Of a stretch of DNA of 64,000 bases, positions 43,801 through 51,806 are shown one piece after another. The stretch's first letter is position 1. The number at the start of each line of letters is the position of its first letter. Under the pieces are notes generated by a model, which ran no database searches, had not been told where the DNA came from, and worked only from the letters and a program-made list of their open reading frames with translations. This stretch comes from Phaeobacter sp. B1627. Its GTDB lineage: Bacteria > Pseudomonadota > Alphaproteobacteria > Rhodobacterales > Rhodobacteraceae. A program made the translations under genes and the position numbers. The stretch is from contig NZ_VCNK01000025.1 of NCBI RefSeq assembly GCF_006265095.1, positions 1-64,000 of the forward strand. Direction: 5' to 3'.

Positions 43801-43970
43801 CCCCATAGCTCGACCATCCCGGTCGGGGAGCCGATGGCATCGTTCACAATCCGTTTCGGCAACTCCAGCGTGGCATAGAGAAACGGAAAGGTCAGCATGG
43901 TCAAAAGCAAGAGCCCCAGCTGCTGCCGTTTTGAATAGCGCCAGATGAAGGCAAACAGGCTCGGCTCCAC
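40893..43970 (-). CDS. Degenerate ABC-exporter-like membrane protein with cyclic-nucleotide-binding domain
   Basis: A 1025-residue protein with a GTG start and GGACAAGG upstream. Residues 15-325 are an ABC exporter transmembrane domain of six helices. Residues 345-445 align with the first half of an ABC ATPase (G-L-T-L-T-I-P-A-G-A at 367-376, Y-L-F-D-G-S-L-G-D-N-V at 433-443), but Walker A reads I-Q-S-T-S-A-T-E-R-Q with no glycine or lysine and the Q-loop Gln is missing. About 310 mostly helical residues (450-760) follow, holding P-L-A-E-N-M-M-F-A. The signature region is D-L-P-T-G-L-G-G (762-769), and Walker B is D-V-L-I-L-E-R-V-L-A-S-H-D without the Asp-Glu pair. Residues 875-1000 form a CRP-type cNMP-binding fold. 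ATP hydrolysis looks impossible; a regulatory or scaffolding role is inferred. Confidence 0.85.
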   Translation of the reverse strand: MEPSLFAFIWRYSKRQQLGLLLLTMLTFPFLYATLELPKRIVNDAIGSPTGMVELWGRRLASEDYLLVLCLAFLGAVLAGGMMKMRLNTMKGIMSERLLRRLRYQMIARMMRFPTSYFRTTSQGEMVSMITSESEPMGGLMGDAVAQPVFQAGQMLTIVSFLFVQSVWFGLASVALIPLQAWLIPMMQRQINLLNKDRIAEVRALAAEIGETAAGLSDLRNNGGWRYRLAQISNRLGRLFEIRRRIYTKKFFMKFLNNLIGHLTPFFFYSVGGVLAIRGEITVGALVAALAAYKDLSGPWKELLTYYNQVQDMSLRWQVMVEKFAPPGMIDEQLFEGEPTELPHLRGAIELRDVTVKDAEGKPILDGLTLTIPAGAQVAIQSTSATERQALAQLLTRDVLPARGEVVIAGRPLRELHQGVIAARIGYAFSAPYLFDGSLGDNVLMPLRSRPRASDMELDAAERAESLRAGNSPDPLHADWVNPDLAGLGSDEDLRDWWFQLVEAMGVDGQLFHRTLHARLHDRHRALEAQIKALRPQIEARLVEQGLRDVVYRFLPDRYNPALPLAENMMFAFAVEPIPTALFTDPDGPFQRVLRAEGLEDETRNISLALLDTLQRTFGRGETGHPLFRRLGLDEDLYVRITQAADRHGAGQTLSREDRALLCTLPFLLTEEQIGSGLPRAFKNHILRLRARRGDLLLSDCAGVFRRLRADEYARKLTVLENALFGRVAAHAGAKGQAVEDVVADVMADHDLKARLALMIYDLPTGLGGALLAPVFRERAAFTRAAIKRPDVLILERVLASHDADSRLKTRTRLQTLLPKTTMIHIEDHFENPDRYDLFLELKDGRLDGAVGGAVSPGAGAENAGDDFDRKLAVVSDVDLFRPLDARHRRLLAFSASWVRVPTGAAVFRAGEPGDAVYLCLSGQAELRFPGEVGHLNLVGPGRLIGDLAVIVDEPRRLDLIAAEDCVFLRIGAEEYRTVIESDISVALQLLQMVSGHLSGAAVALQEARAVQAGTLRSINPDPAS

Positions 43971-44271
43971 GCCTTGTCCTTTCAGTCAGTCAGGGACGCC
44001 GTGGGGCGCAGGGCATTTGGTTCAGATGACATGATCGCCCGATCAAAGGAAACCGCAAGCCCGGTCATGGTGCAACAGGCCCCCGGTCAGGGCAATGCCC
44101 ATGCGAAGGGGCGTCAGGTAAGCGTGTTCTCGCCTCAATTCAAGGGATCGACGGTCAGGCTCTGATAGGCCTTGTCCCGTTTCAAGGCTGCGTTTACATC
44201 TTTTGGGTAAGCAAAACAGGGCTACCGACCTCCGTTAGGACAATAGGCCCTGGCCTGCCACGAGGACAGAT
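43971..44271. other. Gene-free stretch between the ABC-like gene and the lipoprotein gene
   Basis: The two flanking genes are divergent, so both promoters should be here. No protein gene, RNA, strong palindrome or repeat was recognised. The lipoprotein ribosome site GAGGA lies at about 44262-44266. Confidence 0.5.
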
Positions 44272-45075
44272 GTGATCGACACGAGGGTACAGACAGCGGG
44301 GAAAGCCGCGCTCCAGAAGATCCAGCAGCGGGCGGGCTTGTCCCTCCTGCGCGCGCTTGCCCTCTGTGTGGCGCCTCTTGTCTTGGTGGGATGCATGGAA
44401 GGCAATCGGCTGGCCTTCGCCCCCCCGGGAGAGAACCTATCGCATCCCGGGCTGACCCGGGGCCGGACTTTGACGGCCGTTTTTGGCGAGGGAAAGCTCA
44501 TTCTGGCGGCCCCCAACGGCTTCTGCTTTGACGCCCAGATGGAGGAACACACCTCCACAGGCGGCTTCGCCCTGCTGGCCCGCTGCGAAAGTCTGAGGGC
44601 GTTTGGAGGGCTGCGCGCAAACGATGGTGCACTGCTGACAGCGACCGTCGGATCGGTGGCCGCAAATACGCCCGCCCCCTCGGCCGAAGCTTTGCGAACC
44701 GCCTTCACCTCATCGCGCACCGCTGCACGGGTTCTGGAGACCCGCCGCGACACCGAAATCCCACTGGTGAAACTGCATCTGGATGGCCATTCCGCCGCCG
44801 GCGCAAGCGGCACCCACTGGCGCGGTGCGTTTGTCGTGCGCGGCCATCTGGTTTCGGTGGCGCTATATGCGCCGGACGGCAGTAGTTTTCTCGGCGAAAA
44901 AGGCGCGCGCCTGATCCGGGAATTCATGCGCGCAACGCGCAACGCCACCCAGTTGGCAAAGGTCACGACGCCGGCCTCACCGGGTGAGTCCGCCCCTTTG
45001 CGCAGCAAACGCCCCCTCGCACGAACGGACCCCCAAAGCATCACCGCCGAAGCCGCAATCGCCGTCAAAGGGTGA
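44272..45075 (+). CDS. Putative lipoprotein of unknown function
   Basis: A 267-residue protein starting at GTG with GAGGA upstream. After about 25 basic/neutral residues comes a hydrophobic stretch and a lipobox L-V-G-C (Cys41), so it is probably attached to the membrane facing the periplasm. The rest has no recognised domain; two further Cys (F-C-F-D and A-R-C-E) could form a disulfide, and the C-terminus is low in complexity. It lies divergent from the ABC-like gene and upstream of two Rhodobacteraceae-type unknowns. Confidence 0.75.
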   Translation: MIDTRVQTAGKAALQKIQQRAGLSLLRALALCVAPLVLVGCMEGNRLAFAPPGENLSHPGLTRGRTLTAVFGEGKLILAAPNGFCFDAQMEEHTSTGGFALLARCESLRAFGGLRANDGALLTATVGSVAANTPAPSAEALRTAFTSSRTAARVLETRRDTEIPLVKLHLDGHSAAGASGTHWRGAFVVRGHLVSVALYAPDGSSFLGEKGARLIREFMRATRNATQLAKVTTPASPGESAPLRSKRPLARTDPQSITAEAAIAVKG

Positions 45076-45209
45076 CCCTGCCTCCAAAGAGCGCAAAAGA
45101 GATGGCTCAGAAACGGCTTTGTGCGTAGCCTCTAATTGTTTAATATGGCAGGCAAAACCCGGCGAAATGCACGGGCAAGGCATACGAGCACGCAAGCGCC
45201 GGGGGCAGG

Positions 45210-45971
45210 ATGGGCAGACTCCTTGAACGACTGTTGAACGCAGGGACATTGCGCCGCTGGCAAAAAGCGTCACGCGGGGCGACCACTGCGCCGCTCTCCC
45301 GCCTGCGCAGGCACCGGAGCGACGCCCGCAAACTGCGCTTCTACCTGGATCAGCTCATTCATACAGCCGACGGTCGGCTGGCACTGCCGCTGGTCGGGTC
45401 GTCCTATTTCCCGCGCCCCCAGGGCACCGAATGGTCCTGGCGACCGGAGCTATGGCGCGGCCCCCTGCCGGTCCCCGGCCTGTCATCAGTGCCCAGCAAG
45501 ACCAGACTGGGCGAGGAGGTGCAGCTCTTTCATGACTGCGCGATCTCCGAACTCACCCTGCGGCAACTGCGCAATCTGCGCGAAGAAGATCTGGCCCCCT
45601 TCTGTCTGCGCATGGATGTGTTCAAATTCGACGGCTCCTTTCTGTCACTCGTTATTGATATCCCCGTCGAGGCGACAATCGGTCTCACCCGTCAACACCT
45701 GATCCGGATGGATTGCATTGTCGAAACCGAGCAGCCGATCGAGATTTTCGCCCGTCTGAACGTCAAACACGGCCCCAACACCGAACAATTCGTCCGGGAG
45801 TTGCCTCCGGGCGAAAAAGACGTCACCGTTGAATATGATCTGGCCTATTCGCGGTTGAACGAAAAGCGGATCGAAAAAATCTGGATGGATCTGATCTTTG
45901 AGGCTCCTGATCTCAATCAGGTCATTCTGCGTGACGTGACCTTCGCCCGCTATCGTCGCGCCAATATATGA
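45210..45971 (+). CDS. DUF6478-like hypothetical protein
   Basis: A 253-residue cytoplasmic protein without signal or membrane segments. The basic N-terminus (R-R-W-Q-K-A-S) is followed by W-R-P-E-L-W-R-G-P-L and a beta-rich C-terminal half (residues 130-250) resembling a carbohydrate-binding-like sandwich: F-D-G-S-F-L-S-L-V-I-D-I-P, I-E-I-F-A-R-L-N-V-K-H-G-P-N-T-E. The name is from recall of a Rhodobacteraceae family of unknown function. A second small unknown gene follows after 22 bp and is probably co-transcribed. Confidence 0.75.
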   Translation: MGRLLERLLNAGTLRRWQKASRGATTAPLSRLRRHRSDARKLRFYLDQLIHTADGRLALPLVGSSYFPRPQGTEWSWRPELWRGPLPVPGLSSVPSKTRLGEEVQLFHDCAISELTLRQLRNLREEDLAPFCLRMDVFKFDGSFLSLVIDIPVEATIGLTRQHLIRMDCIVETEQPIEIFARLNVKHGPNTEQFVRELPPGEKDVTVEYDLAYSRLNEKRIEKIWMDLIFEAPDLNQVILRDVTFARYRRANI

Positions 45972-45993
45972 TCGTCACATCGGGAGATCCATC

Positions 45994-46374
45994 ATGAGCG
46001 CCCTGACCCTCAGCAAGATCCGCTTTTGCAACGGCACCTGGGAAGGCCAGATCGACAATGCTCCGGCGTCCAGTGCCCGTCCCGAGATTTCGGTGCGCTT
46101 GCTGGACCGAACAATCGACACGGTCACCCTCAGCGAGAGCGAGACGGCGCCGGGCACCTGGACCCTCGCCGTACAGATCCCGCCAGAGGCAATCGGGGAC
46201 GGCGTGCAGACCTTTGTCATCTCCGACACCAAAACCGACCAGAAACTGGGAGATTTCACCCTGATCGCCGGCGACCCTCTCACCGATGACCTGCGCGCCG
46301 AGGTGGCGTTGCTGCGGGCGGAACTGGATATGCTGAAACGCGCGTTTCGCCGTCACTGCCTCGAAACCACCTGA
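45994..46374 (+). CDS. Small hypothetical protein, beta-rich with C-terminal coiled coil
   Basis: A 126-residue protein, not recognised by function. Residues 1-90 look like a small beta domain (I-R-F-C-N-G-T-W-E-G-Q-I, then T-W-T-L-A-V-Q-I-P-P-E). Residues 92-120 form a short amphipathic helix (L-R-A-E-V-A-L-L-R-A-E-L-D-M-L-K-R-A-F-R) likely to oligomerise. GGGAGA precedes the ATG. Its closeness to the preceding DUF6478-like gene suggests a shared role. Confidence 0.75.
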   Translation: MSALTLSKIRFCNGTWEGQIDNAPASSARPEISVRLLDRTIDTVTLSESETAPGTWTLAVQIPPEAIGDGVQTFVISDTKTDQKLGDFTLIAGDPLTDDLRAEVALLRAELDMLKRAFRRHCLETT

Positions 46375-46409
46375 AACGCGGCAGGCGGCACAGACATTGC
46401 CGCCTGCGG

Positions 46410-47480
46410 CTACGCGCTCTGCACGGATCGCACAAAACTGCGTTCGATCTCGATCAGTCGCTGCTTGCGCCACAACCCGCCGCCATAGCCGGTCAAGGCA
46501 CCATCCGCCCCCAGAACCCGGTGGCAGGGGATCATGACCGCGATTTGATTGGCCCCATTCGCCCGGGCCACTGCCCGGCTCGATCCCGGACGGCCAAGGG
46601 CCTGGGCCAACTTGCCATAGCTGCGCGTTTCGCCGGGGGGAATATCCCGCAGCGCCCGCCAGACTTCGGCCTCGAACGCCGTTCCGTGATAGGCCAGTGG
46701 TGTATTGAACTCGGCGCTCTCGCCCGAAAAATAGCGTGAGAGCTCCTCGGCGGCCTGATCGGTCACGGTGGGGCGGCCAAAGCCAATGCCGCCGGGTTGC
46801 CGCTTTTGCAGTTTCGCCACTTCGCGGGGGAGGGCCTTTCGGTCGGCAAATTCGAGCAGGTGCAACTGGTGCTGGCAGGCCACCGCCACCATCGCTCCGA
46901 GCGGCGTTTCGATCCAGTCGGCAAGCAACTGCGCGTCCTTGCGGAACAGTCCCGGTGACACCCCGACCAGCCGGGCAAAGGCGGTGCGAAAGGCGCTGGC
47001 GCTTTCAAACCCCGCATCTATCTGCGCCGCGATCACGGATTCGCCCGCGCTGAGCGTCGTGAACCCTTCGCGCAGGCGCCGTTGCCGGGCCATCTCCAGA
47101 AAGGTCATGCCGAATTGCCGCTTGAAGGCACGGCGCACCGTAGAAGGATCCGCCCCCGTCGCGGCGACATCCGCTTCGGTCCAGCGGTGTGCGGGACGTC
47201 GTTCCAGTGCCGCGAGCAGATCCCGGACAACCGGATCATTGCCCGCCGCCGCATTCACCGGATGGCAGCGCTTGCAGGCCCGAAAACCCGCCTCGATACA
47301 GGCACCCGATGTCGGAAAGAACTGGCAGTTTTCATACTTCGGCTTTCGCGCCGGGCAGGTCAGGCGGCAAAATATGCCAGTCGAGGTCACCCCGACGTAT
47401 GCGCGCCCGTCATAGGCCGCGTCCCGCGCCAGGAGCGCCTTGTAGAGTGTTGGGGAATCGGGCAGGTCAAACATCATCAT
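46410..47480 (-). CDS. ada: Ada: DNA methyl-phosphotriester / O6-methylguanine methyltransferase and activator
   Basis: Repairs alkylated DNA by transferring methyl groups to its own cysteines and then activates the adaptive response. The 356-residue protein keeps E. coli numbering for the N-terminal zinc site (Cys38, Cys42, Cys69, Cys72), has an AraC-type helix-turn-helix (about 85-180), and carries the C-terminal acceptor Cys319 in I-P-C-H-R-V. Three successive ATG codons (47480, 47477, 47474) follow AGAAGG; the third has the best spacing. It stands alone between the ctpA terminator and a convergent unknown gene. Confidence 0.94.
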   Translation of the reverse strand: MMMFDLPDSPTLYKALLARDAAYDGRAYVGVTSTGIFCRLTCPARKPKYENCQFFPTSGACIEAGFRACKRCHPVNAAAGNDPVVRDLLAALERRPAHRWTEADVAATGADPSTVRRAFKRQFGMTFLEMARQRRLREGFTTLSAGESVIAAQIDAGFESASAFRTAFARLVGVSPGLFRKDAQLLADWIETPLGAMVAVACQHQLHLLEFADRKALPREVAKLQKRQPGGIGFGRPTVTDQAAEELSRYFSGESAEFNTPLAYHGTAFEAEVWRALRDIPPGETRSYGKLAQALGRPGSSRAVARANGANQIAVMIPCHRVLGADGALTGYGGGLWRKQRLIEIERSFVRSVQSA

Positions 47481-47569
47481 CCTTCTGTTTTAGACGCTGG
47501 ATCTGGCCGTGCCGCCGAAATTCGGGCGTCTATTCTGATATTTTATCGACGCATGAGCGGTGACGAAAA

Positions 47570-47594
47570 AAGGTCGCCCGGGCGGGGCGACCTT
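47570..47594 (-). terminator. Intrinsic terminator of the gpmI-envC-ctpA operon
   Basis: AAGGTCGCC (47570-47578) pairs with GGCGACCTT (47586-47594), and on the minus strand the stem is followed by a T-run (A residues at 47566-47571). It lies 48 bp beyond the ctpA stop and before ada, so it ends the ctpA transcript and separates ada from it. Confidence 0.88.
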
Positions 47595-47641
47595 CTGCAG
47601 ATACAATGAACCGGCCCCCGTCAGGGTTTCAGCCCGGGACT

Positions 47642-48979
47642 TCAGTCTTTTGGTCCCAATGCCGACAGCCCCTTGAGGATATCGATCGCATAGGCAAGCT
47701 GGTAGTCTTCCTCGCGCAGCTCCGCCGCTTTCTCGGCTTTTTCGCGGTCAGCCTCGATCTGACGCGCCTCATCCTCGGACAGGCTGTCATTATTCAGGCT
47801 GCCACGCAGATCAGCCTCGGAGCGCTGACGGAAGACGCTGCTGGCAGGTTCTTCTTCCTCGGCCTCCGGACGACTGCGCGGTTGTTCGACAATGATGTCG
47901 GGACTGACGCCCAGCGCCTGGATCGAGCGACCGGACGGGGTGTAGTATCGCGCCGTGGTCAGGCGCATGGCACCATCGCCGCGCAATGGCATCACCGTCT
48001 GTACGGATCCCTTGCCAAAAGATTTGGTACCAACCACGATCGCCCGGCGATGGTCCTGCAGAGCGCCGGCAACGATTTCAGAGGCCGAGGCAGAGCCGCC
48101 GTTGATCAGCACCACCACAGGTTTGCCGCCCACCAGATCGCCCGGTGTCGCGTTGAAACGTTCGCCGTCTTCGGGGTTGCGGCCACGCGTCGAGACAATC
48201 TCGCCGCTTTCCAGGAAACTGTCGGCCACGCTGATCGCCTGATTGAGCAACCCGCCCGGATTGTTGCGCAGGTCCAGAACAATGCCGTTCACATTGTCCA
48301 TACCGCCCAGTTCCTCGATTTGCTCCCGCAGGCTCTCTTCGAGGTTCGGCGTGGTCTGCTCGTTGAAGGTGGTGACCCGCAAAACAACCGTGTCGCCCTC
48401 GGTGCGCGCCCGCACGGCGGTCATGGTGATGGTGTCGCGAATGATCGAAATATCAAACGGCTCGTCCTCACCTTCCCGCACCACGGTGATGATGATCTCC
48501 GATCCCACCGGGCCGCGCATCAGCTCTACCGCTTCGTCCAGCGACAGGCCCAGAAGGCTCTCACCATCAACATGAGTGATGAAATCACCGGCCTCCACAC
48601 CGGCCTCATCCGCCGGGGTGTCATCCATCGGCGAGACGACTTTGACGAAACCGTCTTCCTGCGTGACCTCGATACCAAGTCCGCCGAATTCGCCTCGGGT
48701 CTGGACGCGCATCTTGCTGGCGTCATCCGGGGACAGGTAGCTGGAATGCGGATCGAGCGATTGCAGCATGCCACCGATGGCGGCCTCGATCAGCTCGGTT
48801 TCATCCACGTCTTCGACGTATTGCGCCCGGATACGCTCAAAGATGTCGCCGAACAGGTCAAGCTGCTCGTAAACGCTCGTCTCATTGCTTTCCTGAGCCA
48901 GCAAGGGGGCCGCCACATAGGTCGTTGCCACAATGCCCGCGAGCGTGCCGCCCAGAGCCGCCATCGCAAATTTCTTCAT
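47642..48979 (-). CDS. ctpA: C-terminal processing peptidase (S41 family)
   Basis: Periplasmic serine protease of 445 residues. A signal peptide or anchor covers 1-30, a PDZ domain lies at about 85-165 (F-G-G-L-G-I-E-V), and the S41 domain at about 185-370 carries the Ser-Lys dyad: Ser in G-G-S-A-S-A-S-E and Lys in K-S-F-G-K-G-S-V-Q-T. The acidic/Gln-rich tail is typical of the alphaproteobacterial form. The ATG at 48979 starts the signal sequence; a GTG at 48994 is possible. It follows envC by 7 bp, the common gpmI-envC-ctpA order. Confidence 0.93.
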   Translation of the reverse strand: MKKFAMAALGGTLAGIVATTYVAAPLLAQESNETSVYEQLDLFGDIFERIRAQYVEDVDETELIEAAIGGMLQSLDPHSSYLSPDDASKMRVQTRGEFGGLGIEVTQEDGFVKVVSPMDDTPADEAGVEAGDFITHVDGESLLGLSLDEAVELMRGPVGSEIIITVVREGEDEPFDISIIRDTITMTAVRARTEGDTVVLRVTTFNEQTTPNLEESLREQIEELGGMDNVNGIVLDLRNNPGGLLNQAISVADSFLESGEIVSTRGRNPEDGERFNATPGDLVGGKPVVVLINGGSASASEIVAGALQDHRRAIVVGTKSFGKGSVQTVMPLRGDGAMRLTTARYYTPSGRSIQALGVSPDIIVEQPRSRPEAEEEEPASSVFRQRSEADLRGSLNNDSLSEDEARQIEADREKAEKAAELREEDYQLAYAIDILKGLSALGPKD

Positions 48980-48986
48980 CTCTTGC

Positions 48987-50138
48987 CTATCCACCTTGCC
49001 CGGTCCGGAACCACGTCTCAGGGTCCACGGGACTGTTTTCCATTCTGACCTCTATATAGAGCGTTTCTGTCCGGCCAGTTCCACCCCCTTCACCGCTAAG
49101 TGACAAAATCGCGCCGCTCTGCGCCGATTCCCCCCCCATCAGACCAATGGGGGTGCCTTCGGGAATCACCTGACCCGTCTCGCCAAACACCTCCGCCAAT
49201 CCGGAGAGGATGAACAATGTGTCCGGCTGCGGCTCCAGAATGGCCACACGACCCAGATCCAGAAGCGGGCCGAGATAGCGGATGGTGGCAGCCGTCGGGC
49301 TGACAACGAGCGCCCGGGGCCGGGTCGCCACCAAAATGCCCGACCGTACAACGCCTGCTGCATCGCGCTCGCCGTAACGGCGCAGCAGCAGCCCCTCTAC
49401 CGGAAGCGGCACGTCGCCCCGCTGGTCCGAGATATCGGCCGAGCTGGTCTCAACCCCGTTGGCCTCTGCAATCAGGGCCAGCCCATCGGCAAACCCGGTG
49501 AGCGTCTCGGTCGAGGAAATCAGAATAGCTGTCTGGACCGGATCATCGGTAAAGCGTTTCGGCAGATCCTGTCGGTCGGCGATCGCCGTAGACAGGGCCG
49601 CGCGGGCCGCCTGTACGCCCTGCAACCCCTCCTCCAGACGTTGCGCCGCGCTTTGCTGCAGGAGGCGCAGATCGCGGACCTCCTGCAAATCATTGCGCAG
49701 GGCATCTGCACGCGTCTGCAGCCCCGGTGTGACCTCGGCCAGCATCATCGCCGAACGGGCTGCCCCCAAAGGGCCCGATGGGTGCAGCATCAACACCGGC
49801 GGAGTCGAGGTTTCAATGGTCGTGATGATCCCCAGAAGGTCTGCCACCTCATCCTCGCGCGCCTTCAGCTGGGTGGTGAGCTGGGTGTCACGCCGCGCGA
49901 CCCGGCGCAATCCGTCACGCATGGCCTGAAGGCCCGCCTCATAGGCGCGCACCGTTTCGGTCAGGGCCTTTACCCGATCTGCGGCGCTTTTGGCCTGATC
50001 CATCCGCTCCGAGGCGGCCTCCAGCGCGCGGGCCGCTTCGGCTGCGGCCTCCGTCGGGGACTGGGCCGCGGCTGGCGTCGGCATGGCTGCGGTCAGCGCA
50101 AAGGCCAATGCCACAATCAGCGCGCTGAATTGCCTCAT
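48987..50138 (-). CDS. EnvC-like murein hydrolase activator with degenerate LytM domain
   Basis: A 383-residue periplasmic protein. Residues 1-26 are a signal peptide ending A-A-A-Q. A long coiled coil follows (about 30-240), then a C-terminal M23/LytM-like domain (about 265-383). The zinc-binding histidines of active M23 peptidases are missing (S-G-I-L-V-A-T-R-P where H-x-G-x-D is expected; no H-x-H), as in EnvC, which activates amidases instead of cutting murein. The ATG at 50138 overlaps the gpmI stop by 4 nt. Confidence 0.9.
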   Translation of the reverse strand: MRQFSALIVALAFALTAAMPTPAAAQSPTEAAAEAARALEAASERMDQAKSAADRVKALTETVRAYEAGLQAMRDGLRRVARRDTQLTTQLKAREDEVADLLGIITTIETSTPPVLMLHPSGPLGAARSAMMLAEVTPGLQTRADALRNDLQEVRDLRLLQQSAAQRLEEGLQGVQAARAALSTAIADRQDLPKRFTDDPVQTAILISSTETLTGFADGLALIAEANGVETSSADISDQRGDVPLPVEGLLLRRYGERDAAGVVRSGILVATRPRALVVSPTAATIRYLGPLLDLGRVAILEPQPDTLFILSGLAEVFGETGQVIPEGTPIGLMGGESAQSGAILSLSGEGGGTGRTETLYIEVRMENSPVDPETWFRTGQGG

Positions 50139-51655
50139 GCCAGCAGGCTCTCTCCGGTCATCTCCTCGGGCTGCTGCAACTGCATCAGAGCCAGCAGTGT
50201 CGGGGCCAGGTCCGCGAGTTTGCCATCCCGCAAGCTGACCCCCTCCGGCCCGTTCACCAGCGCCACGGGCACCAGATTTGTGGTATGCGCGGTATGCGCG
50301 CCGCCGGTGACCGGATCCACCATCAGCTCGCAATTGCCGTGGTCGGCGGTCACGATCATGGTGCCGCCCGCTTTTTTCAGGGCCTCCACCACCCGCCCGA
50401 GGCCCTGGTCCACGGCCTCGCAGGCCTTGATTGCGGCCTGCAGGTCACCGGTGTGGCCCACCATGTCGGGGTTGGCGTAATTCGTCACGATCAGATCATA
50501 TCCAGCGGCGATGGCCTCGACGAATTTTTCGGTCACCTCGGGTGCCGACATTTCCGGCTGCAGATCGTAGGTCGCGACCTTGGGCGATTTTGGCATCGCG
50601 CGATCTTCGCCGACTTCGGGGGTTTCCTTGCCCCCGTTGAGGAAAAACGTCACATGCGGGTATTTCTCGGTCTCGGCCAGCCGGAACTGACGCTTGCCCT
50701 GCTTTGCCACCCATTCCCCCAGCGTGTTTACGATCGCCGTCTTGGGATAGGCCGTCGTCATATAGGCATTGTGGCCGTCCGAGTATTCGACCATTCCCAG
50801 CAACGCCGCCAGATCTGGGCGGGTGCCGACGTCGAATTCGGCAAACTCAGGCTCGCCGATGGCCCGCAGGATTTCCCGTGCGCGGTCGGCCCGAAAGTTG
50901 AGACAAAAGACCCCGTCGCCCTCCCGTATACCTTTGAAATCCCCGACCACTGTGGCTTTTACAAATTCATCAAGCTCGTCGCGACCATACGAGGCCTCGA
51001 CCGCCGCCGCCGCCGTCTCAGCCGTGAACTGGCCCCTGCCATGGACCATCGCCTCATAGGCCTGCGACACCCGCTCCCAACGGTTGTCGCGATCCATCGC
51101 ATAGTAGCGCCCGGTGACGGTGGCGATTCTGGCCCCTGCGGCCATTCCGGCCTCAACCTGATCAAGGTAGCCCAGCGCCGATTTCGGAGCCACGTCGCGC
51201 CCGTCGGTCATCGCATGCAGCCACACCGGCACGCCCGCATCTGCAATCGCCTTGATTGCGGCCAGGATATGGGTCACGTGGCCATGCACGCCGCCATCGG
51301 AAACCAACCCCATCAGATGCGCCGCACCACCGGTTTCTTTCAGCCTCGCGATGAACGCCTGCAGCGCGTCATTTTTGAAAAACGATCCGTCCTCGATGGC
51401 GAGGTCGATCTGGCCGAGATCCATCGCCACCACCCGGCCCGCGCCGATGTTGGTATGCCCCACCTCTGAATTGCCCATTTGCCCGCTTGGCAGCCCCACA
51501 TCAGGGCCATGGGTGATCAGCCTGGCCACGGGGCCTTTGGCCATGATGGCATCCAGCGTCGGGGTCTTTGCCAGATAGGGCGCATTTGCTGGGCCCGGTT
51601 CGGCGCTGCCCCAACCATCGAGAATACAAAGGACAACGGGTTTGGGTGCAGGCAT
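50135..51655 (-). CDS. gpmI: 2,3-bisphosphoglycerate-independent phosphoglycerate mutase
   Basis: Interconverts 3- and 2-phosphoglycerate in glycolysis using two Mn ions and a phosphoserine intermediate. The 506-residue protein has L-C-I-L-D-G-W-G at the N-terminus (metal Asp13), the nucleophile Ser63 in G-Q-M-G-N-S-E-V-G-H, and the late T-A-D-H-G-N metal site. GGAG precedes the ATG. It heads the operon with envC and ctpA. Confidence 0.96.
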   Translation of the reverse strand: MPAPKPVVLCILDGWGSAEPGPANAPYLAKTPTLDAIMAKGPVARLITHGPDVGLPSGQMGNSEVGHTNIGAGRVVAMDLGQIDLAIEDGSFFKNDALQAFIARLKETGGAAHLMGLVSDGGVHGHVTHILAAIKAIADAGVPVWLHAMTDGRDVAPKSALGYLDQVEAGMAAGARIATVTGRYYAMDRDNRWERVSQAYEAMVHGRGQFTAETAAAAVEASYGRDELDEFVKATVVGDFKGIREGDGVFCLNFRADRAREILRAIGEPEFAEFDVGTRPDLAALLGMVEYSDGHNAYMTTAYPKTAIVNTLGEWVAKQGKRQFRLAETEKYPHVTFFLNGGKETPEVGEDRAMPKSPKVATYDLQPEMSAPEVTEKFVEAIAAGYDLIVTNYANPDMVGHTGDLQAAIKACEAVDQGLGRVVEALKKAGGTMIVTADHGNCELMVDPVTGGAHTAHTTNLVPVALVNGPEGVSLRDGKLADLAPTLLALMQLQQPEEMTGESLLA

Positions 51656-51806
51656 GTTACATCTCCGTGCGGTGATCGCGGTTCTTGCCCGGTTCTACAG
51701 GCAGACGTGCGGTTGGGAAACCGGGGATACGCGGGTTTGGCAGGCTTTTGCACGCCGGGGCTTTTCTCCTGTGCGCCGCCGCCGTCCCCGGTGCCCTTTC
51801 GGGCGG

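Noticed and set aside
47606-49048. 480-residue plus-strand ORF
   Set aside because: Antisense to ctpA; no recognisable domain.
51656-51806. Frameshifted remnant of the DnaE2 OB domain
   Set aside because: The 151 bp between dnaE2 and gpmI are far too short for the domain and show no matching sequence in any frame.
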